A stretch of 64,000 nt of DNA, from positions 1 through 64,000 of the forward strand of contig JAJFKH010000057.1 in NCBI GenBank assembly GCA_021773305.1. The letters run 5' to 3'. Below the pieces are notes generated by a model, which had not been told where the DNA came from, ran no database searches, and saw only the letters and a program-made list of their open reading frames with translations. This document shows, piece after piece, positions 1-9,641 of this stretch. Position 1 is the first letter of the stretch. Every line of letters begins with the position of its first letter. Source of the stretch: Gammaproteobacteria bacterium (GTDB lineage Bacteria; Pseudomonadota; Gammaproteobacteria; UBA1113). Position numbers and translations under genes: made by a program.

Positions 1-176
1 CTAATTTAAATTTAATTGAACCCATATGGAAACTTTTCAAAAAAAATGTCTTGTATAACAAGTATCATGAAACGTTAAGTCAATTCAGAGATAGTGCTAT
101 CAAGTTCTTTCAAAATATTGGCCAGTATGCAAATGAAATATTCGCTATCATGGAAGGTGGATTTCAATCATTATAA
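1..176 (+). pseudogene. IS630-family transposase, C-terminal fragment
   Basis: An open frame enters from the left edge and stops at 174-176, giving about 57 residues. It reads NLIEPIWKLFKKNV near its start, the conserved 'N-[LP]-I-E-x-x-W' block with the catalytic Glu at the end of IS630/Tc1-like DDE transposases, then a helical tail ending in EGGFQSL. Only the C-terminus is visible, so the gene may be intact beyond the window or may be a remnant. Typed as a fragment because no start can be seen. The family call is from motif recognition only. Confidence 0.7.
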
Positions 177-530
177 GATAGAGCATTGAGGTTTCAGTAA
201 GCCGTTAAAAGATAATGGTTTAATGGAAGTTCAACAAGGAAAATATGATTCGCTTTGGGTGTGTTAATTTCATTAACTCTGTCACTTTACTCAAGGGAAG
301 CACAAGAGAAGTGAGGTTTGCGGTAAAAAAATTCATGGATGTTTGGTAGTTACATTTTAATCTATGTCAAGATAGCTATTTTTTGAGTAGTGGCTGTGAA
401 AGCTTTGCGAAGCTATTTGCGAATTTGATGCCAGTGGTGTTGGTGATCTCCCATTTTTTATGAGTAGTTCTCAACACCACAAATTCAGCTGTAGTCCTAA
501 AAGTTTAGCTAACCAAAAACATGTCAATTT
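177..530. other. Gene-free stretch between IS fragment and rne
   Basis: No credible coding region was seen. The stretch presumably holds the end of the insertion element, although no terminal inverted repeat could be matched because the other end is outside the window. It contains one clear inverted repeat (listed separately) and a short repeated word, GAGTAGT, near 384 and 462. Confidence 0.4.
434..480. repeat. 9-bp perfect inverted repeat with 29-nt spacer
   Basis: GTGGTGTTG at 434-442 is matched by CAACACCAC at 472-480. No U-run follows, so a simple intrinsic terminator is unlikely. It could be part of the insertion-element end or a cruciform; function unknown. Confidence 0.4.
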
Positions 531-532
531 CA

Positions 533-568
533 CCAAAGAAGGCTAATCGCCTTCTTTGGGTGTTTTTT
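533..568. terminator. Hairpin overlapping the 3' end of rne
   Basis: CCAAAGAAGGC (533-543) pairs perfectly with GCCTTCTTTGG (549-559) around a 5-nt loop. Read on the + strand it is followed by six T at 563-568, so it would stop transcripts coming from the insertion element. Read on the - strand it closes the rne message but lacks a good U-run. The rne stop codon (543-545) lies at the stem-loop junction. Confidence 0.6.
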
Positions 569-3104
569 CCACATCTGAAAAAATATCAATGTCATTTTCT
601 GGGGCCGCTTTAGTTTTTTTGGAGTCATCCTCGGCAATGTTTTTAATTTTTGCGGGTCTTCTACGTTGCTGAGTTCTATTTCTACCACCTTTTCCTTGTG
701 GGCGTCGAGTTCGAGGTTTTTTAAGTTTGACAGCCTCTTCTTTTGTTGATTCTTTTGACTCTCCAAGGACTTCAAGTTTTGATTCTTGTTTTGCAAGCTC
801 GGGCTCTTTAGTTATCTCAGGTTTTTCAACAATAGTTTCCTTACGAACAGGTTTTGCCGGTTCAAATAGGGTTCCGCCTTGACTGCCGCCATCGCTGTCG
901 TCTTCGGTTTTAATACCCTGCATGATATCAATTGTCTTAGGTTGAGGTATCTTAGGCTCTGGTTGCTTTGTTGGCTGATGTTGTTGTTTTCCTGCAAAGA
1001 TATCAATACTTTCATTTTTTTCTGGGGTCTTTGAGGGCTGATTTTCAAAGTAATCCCGTTGTTGATTTTCAAAATAATTGTCATCAACAGTTGGGAATGT
1101 AGGTGCCTGTTGTTCTTGCTTATTTTGTTGCTTTTGATCGCTTCGAGACTTGGAGCGATGTTGCCCACGAGATTGTTTCCTTGGGTTTTCAGCTCGTTTT
1201 TGATCGGAGTGATCTGAATCACTGAATTTTTGAGGCTCATTGTATCCACTGTTGTCATTGTTACTTTTATGGTCTTGCCCCCCCCGTTTAGATTTGTGAG
1301 AAGAACGCCGCTGATGTTGCTGACGACGGTTCGATTGTTGTTTTCGACCTCCATGGCGCCTGTGTTGAGGGGGTTGCGGGATTGATTGCTGTTCTGCTTC
1401 AGCTGACTCATTTGACTCATTCGAGTTTGTTAATGTACGCCATAAACGTTGAATTAAATTTGTCGATCGTTGTTCGAGCTGTGATGGCCGATCGGGGGTT
1501 GTTATTTGCACAGCAGGGGATTCAGCAACACTTTGCTCAACTTCTTTGGAAGAAGGCACCTCAGGTTCTGGTGCGGTAATTAAATCATAGCTGGAAGTTT
1601 TTGCAGCGTTCTGTCGTCCCCCTTGACTACGAAAAATCCGGTTAATTTTGTATTCCGGTGTTTCCATGTAGCGGTTAGGAATAATGCGGATCATGACATT
1701 GAGCTGTTTTTCAATATCATTGAGTGCTTCGCGTTTTTCATTCATTAAATAGGTTGCCACAGGTACAGGTGCTTGAATATCTAAACCAATAACATCCCTT
1801 TGTAAAGCATCTTCGTGAAGTAATCGAAGGATGAGCATTGCTAAAGACTCTGTACTGCGAATGGTTCCTTTGCCACTGCAACGTGGGCAAACCATTTGGC
1901 TTGATTCTGAAAGAGAAGGACGTAAGCGTTGTCGAGAAATTTCCAATAGGCCAAATTTTGAAATACGGCCAAATTGCACACGGGCTTTATCGGACTGAAT
2001 GGCACCGTAGAAGGCATCAACAATCTCGCGTTGGTTGCCTTGGTCGAGCATATCGATGAAGTCAACAACGATAAGCCCGCCTAAATCTCTTAGCCTTAAT
2101 TGTCTTGCAACTTCAATAGCAGCCTCGAAATTAGTATTAAATGCGGTATCCTCAATATGTCCACCCTTGGTATCCCGAGAAGAGTTGACATCAATGCTTA
2201 CCATCGCTTCTGTTTGTTCGATGACCAAAGAACCTCCAGAAGGGAGGCGAACTTCACTTTCATAAGCCGTTTCAATTTGGTTTTCAATTTGAAATTTAGT
2301 AAATAGTGGAACGCTGTCTTGATAGGAGCTAATTCGATTGGCAAATTCGGGTCTGACTTGCTCAATATGGTGCTTAGCTCGTTCAAAAATTTCGGGGTTA
2401 TCGATAAGAATTTCACTGATTTCAGGTCTGAGATAATCACGGATGGCTTTTGCAACAATGTCGCTTTCCTGATGAATTAAGAAAGGCCCAGGCCGTTGTT
2501 GGTAAGCCTCTTTTATCGCTTCCCAAAGCCGCAAAAGTATATCAAGATCCCATTGCAATTCTGCTTGGGATTTACCAACGCCGGCTGTACGAATGATAGT
2601 TCCCATATGACCAGGTAAATTTAGGCTATTTAAGATAGTTTTTAATTCATCCCTATCAGCTCCCTCAATTTGGCGAGAAATACCACCGGCTTTAGGGCTG
2701 TTAGGCATTAAGACTAAGTAGCTGCCTGCAAGGCTAACCATGGTTGTGAGTGCAGCGCCTTTATTACCACGCTCTTCTTTTTCCACTTGAACCATAACTT
2801 CTTGGCCCTCTCGCAAACAACGAGCAAGATCAGGTCTTTCGCCATGCTCCATGGCATGCTGGTAATATTCTTGGGCAACTTCTTTAAAAGGTAGAAATCC
2901 GTGGCGTTGTGCGCCAAAATCAATGAAGCAAGCTTGTAGGCTGGGTTCAACTCGGGTGATGACACCCTTGTAAATGTTACTTTTCTTTTCGCTCCCAGGC
3001 TTTTCGATATAGAGGTTTTCTAGGTAACCATCTTGGGTGACGGCAAAACGTAATTCTTCATCAGGATGCGTTGCGTTAACAAGCATTCGGCTTATTTTAT
3101 TCAT
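543..3104 (-). CDS. rne: Ribonuclease E
   Basis: Endoribonuclease that starts mRNA decay and processes rRNA and tRNA, scaffold of the degradosome at the inner membrane. The 853-residue product starts with the RNase E S1 region (about 38-120), has the DNase I-like catalytic domain with Asp305 (IDVNSSRD) and Asp348 (VVDFIDM), and a CPRC zinc-link at 406-409, each about two residues offset from the E. coli positions. From about residue 500 the chain becomes a Gln/Arg/Lys/Pro-rich disordered tail, shorter than in E. coli (1061 residues). AGGAG lies about 6 nt before the ATG. The long leader upstream is typical of autoregulated rne genes. Confidence 0.97.
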   Translation of the reverse strand: MNKISRMLVNATHPDEELRFAVTQDGYLENLYIEKPGSEKKSNIYKGVITRVEPSLQACFIDFGAQRHGFLPFKEVAQEYYQHAMEHGERPDLARCLREGQEVMVQVEKEERGNKGAALTTMVSLAGSYLVLMPNSPKAGGISRQIEGADRDELKTILNSLNLPGHMGTIIRTAGVGKSQAELQWDLDILLRLWEAIKEAYQQRPGPFLIHQESDIVAKAIRDYLRPEISEILIDNPEIFERAKHHIEQVRPEFANRISSYQDSVPLFTKFQIENQIETAYESEVRLPSGGSLVIEQTEAMVSIDVNSSRDTKGGHIEDTAFNTNFEAAIEVARQLRLRDLGGLIVVDFIDMLDQGNQREIVDAFYGAIQSDKARVQFGRISKFGLLEISRQRLRPSLSESSQMVCPRCSGKGTIRSTESLAMLILRLLHEDALQRDVIGLDIQAPVPVATYLMNEKREALNDIEKQLNVMIRIIPNRYMETPEYKINRIFRSQGGRQNAAKTSSYDLITAPEPEVPSSKEVEQSVAESPAVQITTPDRPSQLEQRSTNLIQRLWRTLTNSNESNESAEAEQQSIPQPPQHRRHGGRKQQSNRRQQHQRRSSHKSKRGGQDHKSNNDNSGYNEPQKFSDSDHSDQKRAENPRKQSRGQHRSKSRSDQKQQNKQEQQAPTFPTVDDNYFENQQRDYFENQPSKTPEKNESIDIFAGKQQHQPTKQPEPKIPQPKTIDIMQGIKTEDDSDGGSQGGTLFEPAKPVRKETIVEKPEITKEPELAKQESKLEVLGESKESTKEEAVKLKKPRTRRPQGKGGRNRTQQRRRPAKIKNIAEDDSKKTKAAPENDIDIFSDVEKTPKEGD

Positions 3105-3593
3105 GTAAGGCTCCTAGACTCAAACCAGTATCCGGATCGATTCCACGGGAGGTTGCTTTGATCAAGGCATCCGTCAGGAGCGTTATATTGCTCTTGATTT
3201 ATGTCTACAAACAGCACTAAATTTCCTAAACCCGGCCGCGCTGGCCTATGCTGTTAAATGTTGTTCTTTCAACCTAGCGTGTCATTTTGACACGTCTATC
3301 CGAGGTACGACACTCCACTGGGAGTCAATTAAATTTAATCCACATAAACCCCTTCACGGGGTTTATTAACTTTCGCTTTCTGCTGAGTGTTTAACACGGG
3401 TCTAGAAACTTAATGCTCACTCTCTGAGCGGTTAAACCTCAAGCACTCACAAAACTTGTTGCTGATTGGAAAAAAATCTCCTCAATCAACGAATTGCAAG
3501 TCTAACACCAATTAAGCAGCACAGCAAACCCTGAACGGGTACAGTAGCTTTTCATTGTAAAATCGAGGATAATTACTCACCCCACATCATTAA
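3105..3593 (-). promoter_or_regulatory. Long rne leader / divergent rne-rluC promoter region
   Basis: A 489-bp gap separates the divergent rne and rluC genes. It holds several hairpins, including AAACCCC/GGGGTTT (3346-3352 with 3358-3364) and GTGTCA/TGACAC near 3280-3294. In E. coli RNase E represses its own synthesis through hairpins in a leader of about 360 nt; equivalent use here is inferred from position, length and structure, not from sequence identity. rluC-side promoter elements are weak (GATAAT at 3568-3573). Confidence 0.45.
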
Positions 3594-4547
3594 ATGCCAA
3601 CATCATTGACAAAATTTATGGAAAAGACAGCAGTTTCATTTGTAACAGTTGACATTAATAACCAATCTCAACGTATTGATAATTATTTACTTTCACAGTT
3701 TAAGACTGTGCCAAAAAGTGCCATTTATCGAATTCTGCGCAAGGGTGAGGTCCGAGTTAACAAAAAGCGGGTTAAGCCAAGTTATAAGCTGAATTCTGGT
3801 GATGTTGTGCGGATTCCGCCGATTAAATTGGAAAAAGCTGTGGATTTGGTCGAGCCGCCAGAAGTGTTAATGGAGCAAATTGAGCAAATGATCCTATTTG
3901 AGGATGAACATTTGCTTTGTCTCAACAAACCCGCAGGTATTGCTGTTCATAAGGGTAGTCATATACCTTTTGGCATTATCGATGTATTGAAACATCTTCG
4001 CCCCTATGCAAGATGTTTGCATTTGGTTCATCGGTTGGACAAAGATACGTCTGGCTGTCTGCTTATTGCTAAAGAGCGAGAGACTTTAGTGGATTGCCAG
4101 AAGTTGTTTCGGGAAGGAGCTGTTGAAAAGCAGTATTTGGCTCTAGCTCATGGTGAATGGCCTAAAGATAAACTGCGTGTTGCGGCTCCGCTGGTTAAAA
4201 TCCATAGCCCAAGTGGTGAAAGGAAAATGAATATTCGAGAAGACGGTAAAGAGGCACTAACAGAGTATTCTGTCGAAAAAAAATACCAAACAGTGACATT
4301 GCTTCGAGCAAAACCCATCACAGGTAGAACCCACCAAATTCGTGTTCATTGCGCAACATCGGGTCATCCTATTTGCGGAGATACTCGATATGGAGAAAGA
4401 AAATTGGACAAAAAGTTATCTCACACTCCCCCTCGATTATGCCTTCATTCCTTGGAAATGAGCTTTTTTATTGACAGAATGGGGCGTCGCTATAGCTTTG
4501 AAGCCCCTCTAGATCCGGTTTTAAAGAGATTTATTGATTTATTCTAA
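3594..4547 (+). CDS. rluC: 23S rRNA pseudouridine synthase RluC
   Basis: Makes pseudouridines at positions 955, 2504 and 2580 (E. coli numbering) of 23S rRNA. An S4 RNA-binding domain (about 25-80, with the RluC-like run YRILRKGEVRVNKKR) precedes the RluA-type catalytic domain with HRLDKDTSG at 147-155, where Asp150 region carries the catalytic Asp. Length 317 matches E. coli RluC (319). It is divergent from rne, the conserved gammaproteobacterial arrangement. ATG at 3594 has no clear Shine-Dalgarno; ATG at 3618 is an alternative start eight codons in. Confidence 0.95.
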   Translation: MPTSLTKFMEKTAVSFVTVDINNQSQRIDNYLLSQFKTVPKSAIYRILRKGEVRVNKKRVKPSYKLNSGDVVRIPPIKLEKAVDLVEPPEVLMEQIEQMILFEDEHLLCLNKPAGIAVHKGSHIPFGIIDVLKHLRPYARCLHLVHRLDKDTSGCLLIAKERETLVDCQKLFREGAVEKQYLALAHGEWPKDKLRVAAPLVKIHSPSGERKMNIREDGKEALTEYSVEKKYQTVTLLRAKPITGRTHQIRVHCATSGHPICGDTRYGERKLDKKLSHTPPRLCLHSLEMSFFIDRMGRRYSFEAPLDPVLKRFIDLF

Positions 4548-4566
4548 GGTGCATAGAAGAAAGATT

Positions 4567-4596
4567 TTGACAAACTTGTTGATTAGAGGCTAAAAT
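4567..4596 (+). promoter_or_regulatory. Sigma70-type promoter for yceD-rpmF-plsX
   Basis: Consensus TTGACA at 4567-4572 and TAAAAT at 4591-4596 with an 18-bp spacer. The expected transcription start is near 4603, only about three bases before the yceD ATG at 4606, which implies a leaderless or nearly leaderless message. Confidence 0.65.
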
Positions 4597-4605
4597 CCCA
4601 CTCTT

Positions 4606-5154
4606 ATGTTTGAACAAACCTTACCACGAACGCTGGATCCGAGGCGGCTTGCTGAGCAAGCAGTTACCCTAGAAGGCACTTTGCCTTTGAGTGGTTTTCT
4701 ACGTTTGAGAGAGTATTTGGTCAAAGAAGCGATTCTGAGCCGCAAGATTAAAGGGACATTGTCATTTAGTTTTGGGGTGGGTGGTGTGATTTTGGTAAAT
4801 GGCAGGATTGAGGCTCAGTTGCCCCTGCAATGCCAGCGCTGCTTAGATACTATGGATTACGATGCAAGTGTTGACCTGTTGTTAGGCTTGGTGAGAACAA
4901 AAAATGTTCAGCTAATGACAGGTTATGAGCCTTACCAGATGGAAGATGATAGGCTCTGTATCCAAGATTTAATAGAAGGTGAGTTAATTTTACATCTGCC
5001 TCTGGTCGCTCGCCACAGCGAGCAAGATTGTCATTTGGGAGGCTCTGGGATGGAGCTGCCCCAAAATGAGGCAGAAAAAGTAAAGCGTACGAAAAAGCAT
5101 CCTTTTGAGGCATTAAATGCCCTAAAGGCAGACAAGACACTGGGAGAAGATTAA
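4606..5154 (+). CDS. yceD: DUF177 protein YceD (23S rRNA accumulation protein)
   Basis: YceD proteins lie just upstream of rpmF and are linked to 23S rRNA accumulation. The start is supported by family alignment: [13 protein letters not shown] lines up with the LPLTLDPVR start region of E. coli YceD. A CQRC pair (residues about 76-79) and the [14 protein letters not shown] block are family hallmarks. Its stop overlaps the rpmF start by one base (TAATG), indicating translational coupling. No Shine-Dalgarno sits at a usable distance (nearest AGAGG is about 17 nt upstream), consistent with translation from a leaderless message. Confidence 0.9.
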   Translation: MFEQTLPRTLDPRRLAEQAVTLEGTLPLSGFLRLREYLVKEAILSRKIKGTLSFSFGVGGVILVNGRIEAQLPLQCQRCLDTMDYDASVDLLLGLVRTKNVQLMTGYEPYQMEDDRLCIQDLIEGELILHLPLVARHSEQDCHLGGSGMELPQNEAEKVKRTKKHPFEALNALKADKTLGED

Positions 5155-5363
5155 TGGCTGTTCAAAAAAATCGTAAATCACGCTCAAAACGAGATATGCG
5201 ACGATCTCACGACTCACTTAAAGGGCCTACCTTATCGAATGATCCGGTAACAGGTGAAACCCACCTGCGGCATCACGTGACAGCGGATGGTTATTACCGA
5301 GGACGTAAAGTCGTCGAAACAGCTGCTGTAATACTTGAAGATGATGACTTAGAAGAAGAATAG
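5154..5363 (+). CDS. rpmF: 50S ribosomal protein bL32
   Basis: Structural protein of the large ribosomal subunit. The 69-residue basic protein begins [20 protein letters not shown], the bL32 signature, and continues with [14 protein letters not shown]. It has no cysteines, so it is the zinc-free form. An acidic tail (EDDDLEEE) is somewhat longer than in E. coli (57 residues). It sits in the standard yceD-rpmF-plsX order. Confidence 0.97.
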   Translation: MAVQKNRKSRSKRDMRRSHDSLKGPTLSNDPVTGETHLRHHVTADGYYRGRKVVETAAVILEDDDLEEE

Positions 5364-5367
5364 TTCA

Positions 5368-6390
5368 TTGGTGAATGCAACCATAGCGCTTGACGCCATG
5401 GGGGGAGATTATGGCCCTTCAGTTATTGTGCCTGCTGCAATAGTGGCATTGGGAAAGCGGCCAGAACTTAGTATCATTTTGGTAGGCGATGAAGCTGTTT
5501 TGCAAGAACAGCTAAAAAAGCATCCCCATGATTGTTCTCAACGCTTGTCTTTGCGCCATGCATCTCAAAAAGTGGAAATGGATGAATTGCCGTCGGCCGC
5601 ACTTCGGTATAAGAGAGATTCTTCTATGCGAGTGGCTATCAACCTTGTTAAGCAAGGTGAGGCCCAAGCTTGCGTCAGTGCTGGAAATACCGGAGCATTG
5701 ATGGCAACGGCCCGTTTTGTGTTAAAGACATTACCAGGTGTAGACCGACCTGCTATTACCACTACGTTGCCTAGCTCTATACCTGGAAAAGCTGTGCGGG
5801 TACTCGATTTAGGTGCCAATATTGATGTTGCTGCACAAACTTTATTTCAATTTGCTGTGATGGGTTCCGTATTGGCCCAGGCAACGGATCGGGTGGATAA
5901 ACCTAAGATTGGTTTGCTGAATGTGGGCGAAGAAGAAATTAAAGGCAATGAACAAGTCAAACAAACGGCGATACTATTAAACGAACACAAAGAACTCAAT
6001 TATATTGGTTTTGTCGAAGGTAATGATATCTTCAACGCAACAGCGGATGTGGTTGTTTGTGATGGATTTGTGGGTAATGTTGCTTTAAAAGCCAGCGAAG
6101 GGACTTCCCGTTTGGTGGCTCATTATCTAAAAGCGGCCTTTAATGGATCCATTTATGGTCGATTGATGAAAATTTTAGTAGGCCCTTTACTGAAGAATGT
6201 TAAGGCAAAAATGGATCCGGCAAGCTACAATGGTGCAAGCTTGGTTGGGTTACAAGGCATTGTGATAAAAAGCCATGGCAGTGCTTCATCCCGGGCTTTT
6301 GCTAATGCCATTGAAGAAGCATGTCTGCAAATTGAACATGATGTGCCTCAACGGATTAAAAATAAAGTCACACAAATTTTGCAATCATAG
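5368..6390 (+). CDS. plsX: Phosphate acyltransferase PlsX
   Basis: Converts acyl-ACP to acyl-phosphate for phosphatidic acid synthesis. The chain opens with [12 protein letters not shown], the PlsX signature, and contains [10 protein letters not shown] and the [11 protein letters not shown] block; 340 residues is normal. Start is TTG at 5368 or GTG at 5371 (adjacent codons), four to seven bases after the rpmF stop. It links phospholipid synthesis to the fab genes that follow. Confidence 0.96.
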   Translation: MVNATIALDAMGGDYGPSVIVPAAIVALGKRPELSIILVGDEAVLQEQLKKHPHDCSQRLSLRHASQKVEMDELPSAALRYKRDSSMRVAINLVKQGEAQACVSAGNTGALMATARFVLKTLPGVDRPAITTTLPSSIPGKAVRVLDLGANIDVAAQTLFQFAVMGSVLAQATDRVDKPKIGLLNVGEEEIKGNEQVKQTAILLNEHKELNYIGFVEGNDIFNATADVVVCDGFVGNVALKASEGTSRLVAHYLKAAFNGSIYGRLMKILVGPLLKNVKAKMDPASYNGASLVGLQGIVIKSHGSASSRAFANAIEEACLQIEHDVPQRIKNKVTQILQS

Positions 6391-6401
6391 ATGGAGTTGA
6401 T

Positions 6402-7364
6402 GTGTATTATTCCCGTATTGTTGCTACAGGAAGCTACCTACCTGAAAAAGTTCTTACCAATCATGAGCTCGAAGAGATGGTTGATACGTCTGATGATTGG
6501 ATTGTGGAGCGCACCGGAATTCGTTCTCGGCATATTGCTGCGGAAGGTGAGACAGCTTCTATGTTGGCTGAAAAAGCCGTAAGAAAAGCCATCGAAGACA
6601 GTCCAGTATCCTTGAGCGATATTGATATGATTATTGTCGCAACCACCACAGGGGATTTAGTCATGCCCTGTACTGCGGCCATACTGCAAGATCGTTTGGA
6701 AGTCCCCGGCATTCCAGTATTTGATGTGGCAACAGCTTGCGCGGGCTTTATATATGGATTGAGTATTGCAGACCAATTTATTCGTACAGGCCACATGAAA
6801 ACCATTTTGGTGGTGGGTACGGAAGTGATGTCGAGTATCCTTGATTGGACGGATCGGCGAACCTGTGTTCTTTTTGGTGATGGTGCTGGTGTTGCTATAT
6901 TACAGCGCAGTGAAGAGCCAGGGATTTTATCCACTCATATTCATGCGGATGGATCTTACAACGATATTCTTTATGTGCCGAGCAGCCTTCCTGGACAGTT
7001 TGATGCTGAAAAATTACCCTATGTGCAAATGGCTGGAAATAAAGTCTTTAAATTTGCAGTGAAAGCGTTAGGAGATGTGGTAATTGAAGCCTTGGCAGCT
7101 AATGACGCAACAAAAGCGGATATTGATTGGTTAATCCCCCATCAGGCAAACATGCGGATCATCACGGCAACTGCAAAGAAATTAGGTTTGCCTATGGAGC
7201 GGGTCATTGTCACAGTGGAGACTCACGGTAATACTTCCGCAGCATCGGTGCCTCTTGCCCTTGATTTAGCGATTCGAGACGGTCGTGTACAACGAGGACA
7301 AAAAATTCTGTTGGAAGGTTTTGGTGGCGGATTAGCTTGGGGTTCAGCTTTCATAACCTATTAG
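6402..7364 (+). CDS. fabH: Beta-ketoacyl-ACP synthase III
   Basis: Starts fatty acid elongation by condensing acetyl-CoA with malonyl-ACP. The catalytic triad is visible: Cys113 (VATACAGF), His247 (PHQANMR) and Asn277 (GNTSAA), almost at E. coli numbering. 320 residues. The start is GTG at 6402 with GGAG six bases upstream, followed by YYSRI; no in-frame ATG lies near. Twelve bases separate it from plsX. Confidence 0.97.
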   Translation: MYYSRIVATGSYLPEKVLTNHELEEMVDTSDDWIVERTGIRSRHIAAEGETASMLAEKAVRKAIEDSPVSLSDIDMIIVATTTGDLVMPCTAAILQDRLEVPGIPVFDVATACAGFIYGLSIADQFIRTGHMKTILVVGTEVMSSILDWTDRRTCVLFGDGAGVAILQRSEEPGILSTHIHADGSYNDILYVPSSLPGQFDAEKLPYVQMAGNKVFKFAVKALGDVVIEALAANDATKADIDWLIPHQANMRIITATAKKLGLPMERVIVTVETHGNTSAASVPLALDLAIRDGRVQRGQKILLEGFGGGLAWGSAFITY

Positions 7365-7376
7365 AGAGATCATTTT

Positions 7377-8309
7377 ATGAAAACAGCATGTGTATTTCCA
7401 GGTCAAGGTTCGCAATCTATTGGGATGCTAGCAGAATTGGCGAAGGCTTTTCCGATTGTTGAGGATACTTTTTCTGAAGCATCTAGAGCATTAGACTACG
7501 ATCTTTGGAAACTTGTACAGCAAGATCCTGAAAATAAATTGAATCAAACTGAATTTACCCAACCTGCATTGTTAGCCGCCGGTGTTGCTGTGTGGCGAGT
7601 GTTCTGTAGCCAAATAAAGAATACACCGGATTTTTTAGCGGGCCATAGCTTAGGAGAATACACCGCCTTGGTTTGTGCGGGTTCTATGGACTTTGCGGAT
7701 GGTGTACGTACAGTTGCTTTAAGAGGCCAGTTAATGCAACAAGCCGTACCAGAAGGGCAAGGAGCTATGGCTGCAATTATTGGCTTGTCCTTGGAAGATA
7801 TTCAGGAATTTTGCAAAAATGAATTGGTTGCAGGTGCCATTGTGGTACCTGCTAATTTAAATGCACCGGGGCAAATTGTTATATCAGGCCAAACGGATCC
7901 AGTGCAGCGGGTCATGGCCAAAGCGAAACAAGAGGGCGCAAAAATTGTTAAGCAATTATCTTTAAGTGTCCCCTCCCATTGTCCATTGATGCAATCTGCA
8001 TCTGAAAAGTTTGCAGAAATACTCCAAGGGATCACATTGCAACAACCGAAAATACCGGTTATTCATAATGTCGATGTTACATTATCAGGAGATTCTGATG
8101 CGATACGAAATGCATTAGTTAAACAGTTATATTGTTCTGTGCGTTGGATTGAAACTATTGAGTTTTTTGCAGCTCAAGGTATTGAGGTTGTATATGAATG
8201 TGGGCCAGGTAAAGTACTAACCGGATTGAATAAACGTATTTCAAAATCTATTGAAGCAATATCCATGAATACGCCGAGTAGTTTTGCCGATAAAATGACA
8301 ACAACATAG
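7377..8309 (+). CDS. fabD: Malonyl-CoA:ACP transacylase
   Basis: Transfers malonyl from CoA to ACP. The oxyanion motif FPGQGSQ (7-13) and nucleophile Ser91 in GHSLGEY are present, with a second conserved block VPSHCPLM around 204-211. Length 310 is usual. It lies 13 bases after fabH and 10 before fabG, so it belongs to the same transcript. Confidence 0.97.
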   Translation: MKTACVFPGQGSQSIGMLAELAKAFPIVEDTFSEASRALDYDLWKLVQQDPENKLNQTEFTQPALLAAGVAVWRVFCSQIKNTPDFLAGHSLGEYTALVCAGSMDFADGVRTVALRGQLMQQAVPEGQGAMAAIIGLSLEDIQEFCKNELVAGAIVVPANLNAPGQIVISGQTDPVQRVMAKAKQEGAKIVKQLSLSVPSHCPLMQSASEKFAEILQGITLQQPKIPVIHNVDVTLSGDSDAIRNALVKQLYCSVRWIETIEFFAAQGIEVVYECGPGKVLTGLNKRISKSIEAISMNTPSSFADKMTTT

Positions 8310-8319
8310 AGGAGGTGCT

Positions 8320-9063
8320 ATGTCATTAAATGATAAAGTTGCTTTAGTTACGGGAGCCAGTCGCGGCATTGGTCGAGCGATTGCCCTGGAGCTTGGACGT
8401 CGGGGTGCCACAGTCATTGGTACTGCTACTACAGAGGCTGGCGCTCAAGGTATTACCGAAGGTCTCGGCGACAAGGGCTATTTAGGAACTGGAATGGCGA
8501 TGAATGTTACGGATCCTAGTAGCATTGAGCTTATGTTTCAAGCGATCCAAGAACGCTTTGCAGCACCAGTGATTTTAGTGAATAATGCTGCTGTGACCCG
8601 AGATAACTTACTTATGCGCATGAAAGACGATGAATGGGAAGATGTGATCAAAACAGATCTCACATCAGTTTACCGACTCAGTAAAACATGCCTGCGTCCC
8701 ATGATGAAGGCTAAATGGGGACGTATTATCAATATTAGCTCAGTGGTAGGTGTATCGGGTAATCCAGGACAAACAAATTATACTGCGGCCAAAGCGGGGG
8801 TCATTGGTTTTACTAAATCTTTAGCTCAGGAAATTGGATCTCGTGGGATCACAGTCAATGCTGTCGCGCCAGGTTTTATTGATACGGATATGACAAAAGT
8901 CATCGCCAATGAACAGAAAGAGCATTTGAAAGGTATGATTGCGCTGGGGCGTTTGGGACAGCCCGAGGAAATTGCAGCAACAGTGGGATTTTTGGCATCA
9001 ATGGAGGCATCCTACATTACCGGAGAAACAATCCATGTTAATGGAGGGATGTACATGGCATGA
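8320..9063 (+). CDS. fabG: 3-oxoacyl-ACP reductase FabG
   Basis: NADPH-dependent reduction of 3-ketoacyl-ACP. Short-chain dehydrogenase with TGASRGIG near the N-terminus for cofactor binding, NNAAVTRD, an active-site Ser in ISSVVG and the YTAAK Tyr-x-x-x-Lys pair near 152-156. 247 residues. A strong GAGGAGG precedes the ATG by about 6 bases. Confidence 0.97.
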   Translation: MSLNDKVALVTGASRGIGRAIALELGRRGATVIGTATTEAGAQGITEGLGDKGYLGTGMAMNVTDPSSIELMFQAIQERFAAPVILVNNAAVTRDNLLMRMKDDEWEDVIKTDLTSVYRLSKTCLRPMMKAKWGRIINISSVVGVSGNPGQTNYTAAKAGVIGFTKSLAQEIGSRGITVNAVAPGFIDTDMTKVIANEQKEHLKGMIALGRLGQPEEIAATVGFLASMEASYITGETIHVNGGMYMA

Positions 9064-9096
9064 TATACTTTGCCCACGATAAGCATAAATCCCACT

Positions 9097-9130
9097 TTTT
9101 CACTCAAATATTTTTTATTTTGAGTGAAAA
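9097..9130 (+). terminator. Hairpin after fabG
   Basis: TTTTCACTCAAA (9097-9108) pairs with TTTGAGTGAAAA (9119-9130) over 12 bp with a T-rich 10-nt loop. It is AT-rich with only a short downstream T-run, so it may be a weak terminator or processing site separating fabG from acpP. Confidence 0.45.
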
Positions 9131-9183
9131 GAGCTGTTTTGGAGAAAAAAAACTCAGTTTATGCTTGTTTTTAGGAGTTTGGG

Positions 9184-9211
9184 TTGGCAAACTGCGAAAG
9201 ATTGATAGAAT
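9184..9211 (+). promoter_or_regulatory. Promoter for acpP
   Basis: TTGGCA at 9184-9189 and TAGAAT at 9206-9211 with a 16-bp spacer. The predicted start near 9218 leaves a leader of about 77 nt before acpP. A separate strong acpP promoter is expected, since ACP is among the most abundant proteins. Confidence 0.55.
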
Positions 9212-9294
9212 AAGGCATGTTTGTTCCACGGGTTGATTTATGTAAACATGTAGGACAAATTTATGGTTAATTTAATTACGGGGAATACATTGTA

Positions 9295-9537
9295 ATGAGT
9301 AGTGTGGAAGATAGAGTCACGAAGATTATTATTGAGCAATTGGGCGTTGATGAAAAAGATGTTAAGCCAGATGCTTCTTTTGTCGATGATCTCGGTGCTG
9401 ATTCATTGGATACCGTTGAGCTGGTAATGGCTTTAGAAGATGAATTTGAAAAAGAAATTCCTGATGAGGATGCCGAAAAAATCAATACAGTGCAAGATGC
9501 TGTTAACTACGTCAGAGAAAATATCGAAACCGCATAA
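9295..9537 (+). CDS. acpP: Acyl carrier protein
   Basis: Carries the growing acyl chain on a 4'-phosphopantetheine. An acidic 80-residue protein with Ser37 in [10 protein letters not shown], the attachment motif. Starts [10 protein letters not shown]. Preceded by its own likely promoter and followed by a hairpin, so it can be expressed above its neighbours. Confidence 0.98.
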   Translation: MSSVEDRVTKIIIEQLGVDEKDVKPDASFVDDLGADSLDTVELVMALEDEFEKEIPDEDAEKINTVQDAVNYVRENIETA

Positions 9538-9542
9538 TCCCG

Positions 9543-9573
9543 AAGAAGCCAGGTTTTAGCAATCTGGCTTCTT
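9543..9573 (+). terminator. Hairpin between acpP and fabF
   Basis: AAGAAGCCAG (9543-9552) pairs with CTGGCTTCTT (9564-9573), a 10-bp perfect stem, directly after the acpP stop. The downstream T-run is short, so it probably gives partial termination and stabilises the acpP mRNA end. Confidence 0.6.
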
Positions 9574-9641
9574 GTCTAATGCTTATCTATAAAGTCTGAG
9601 CTAGGGAGTATGTATTTTTTCGAATAACGAGGAGTTGCGTT

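Noticed and set aside
812-1420. 202-codon open frame on the minus strand inside the rne C-terminal region
   Set aside because: It is a shadow of the low-complexity Gln/Arg-rich rne tail; its sequence is repetitive and has no ribosome site or family match.
9064-9294. Small coding gene between fabG and acpP
   Set aside because: Only very short frames exist; the stretch is explained by a hairpin and the acpP promoter and leader.
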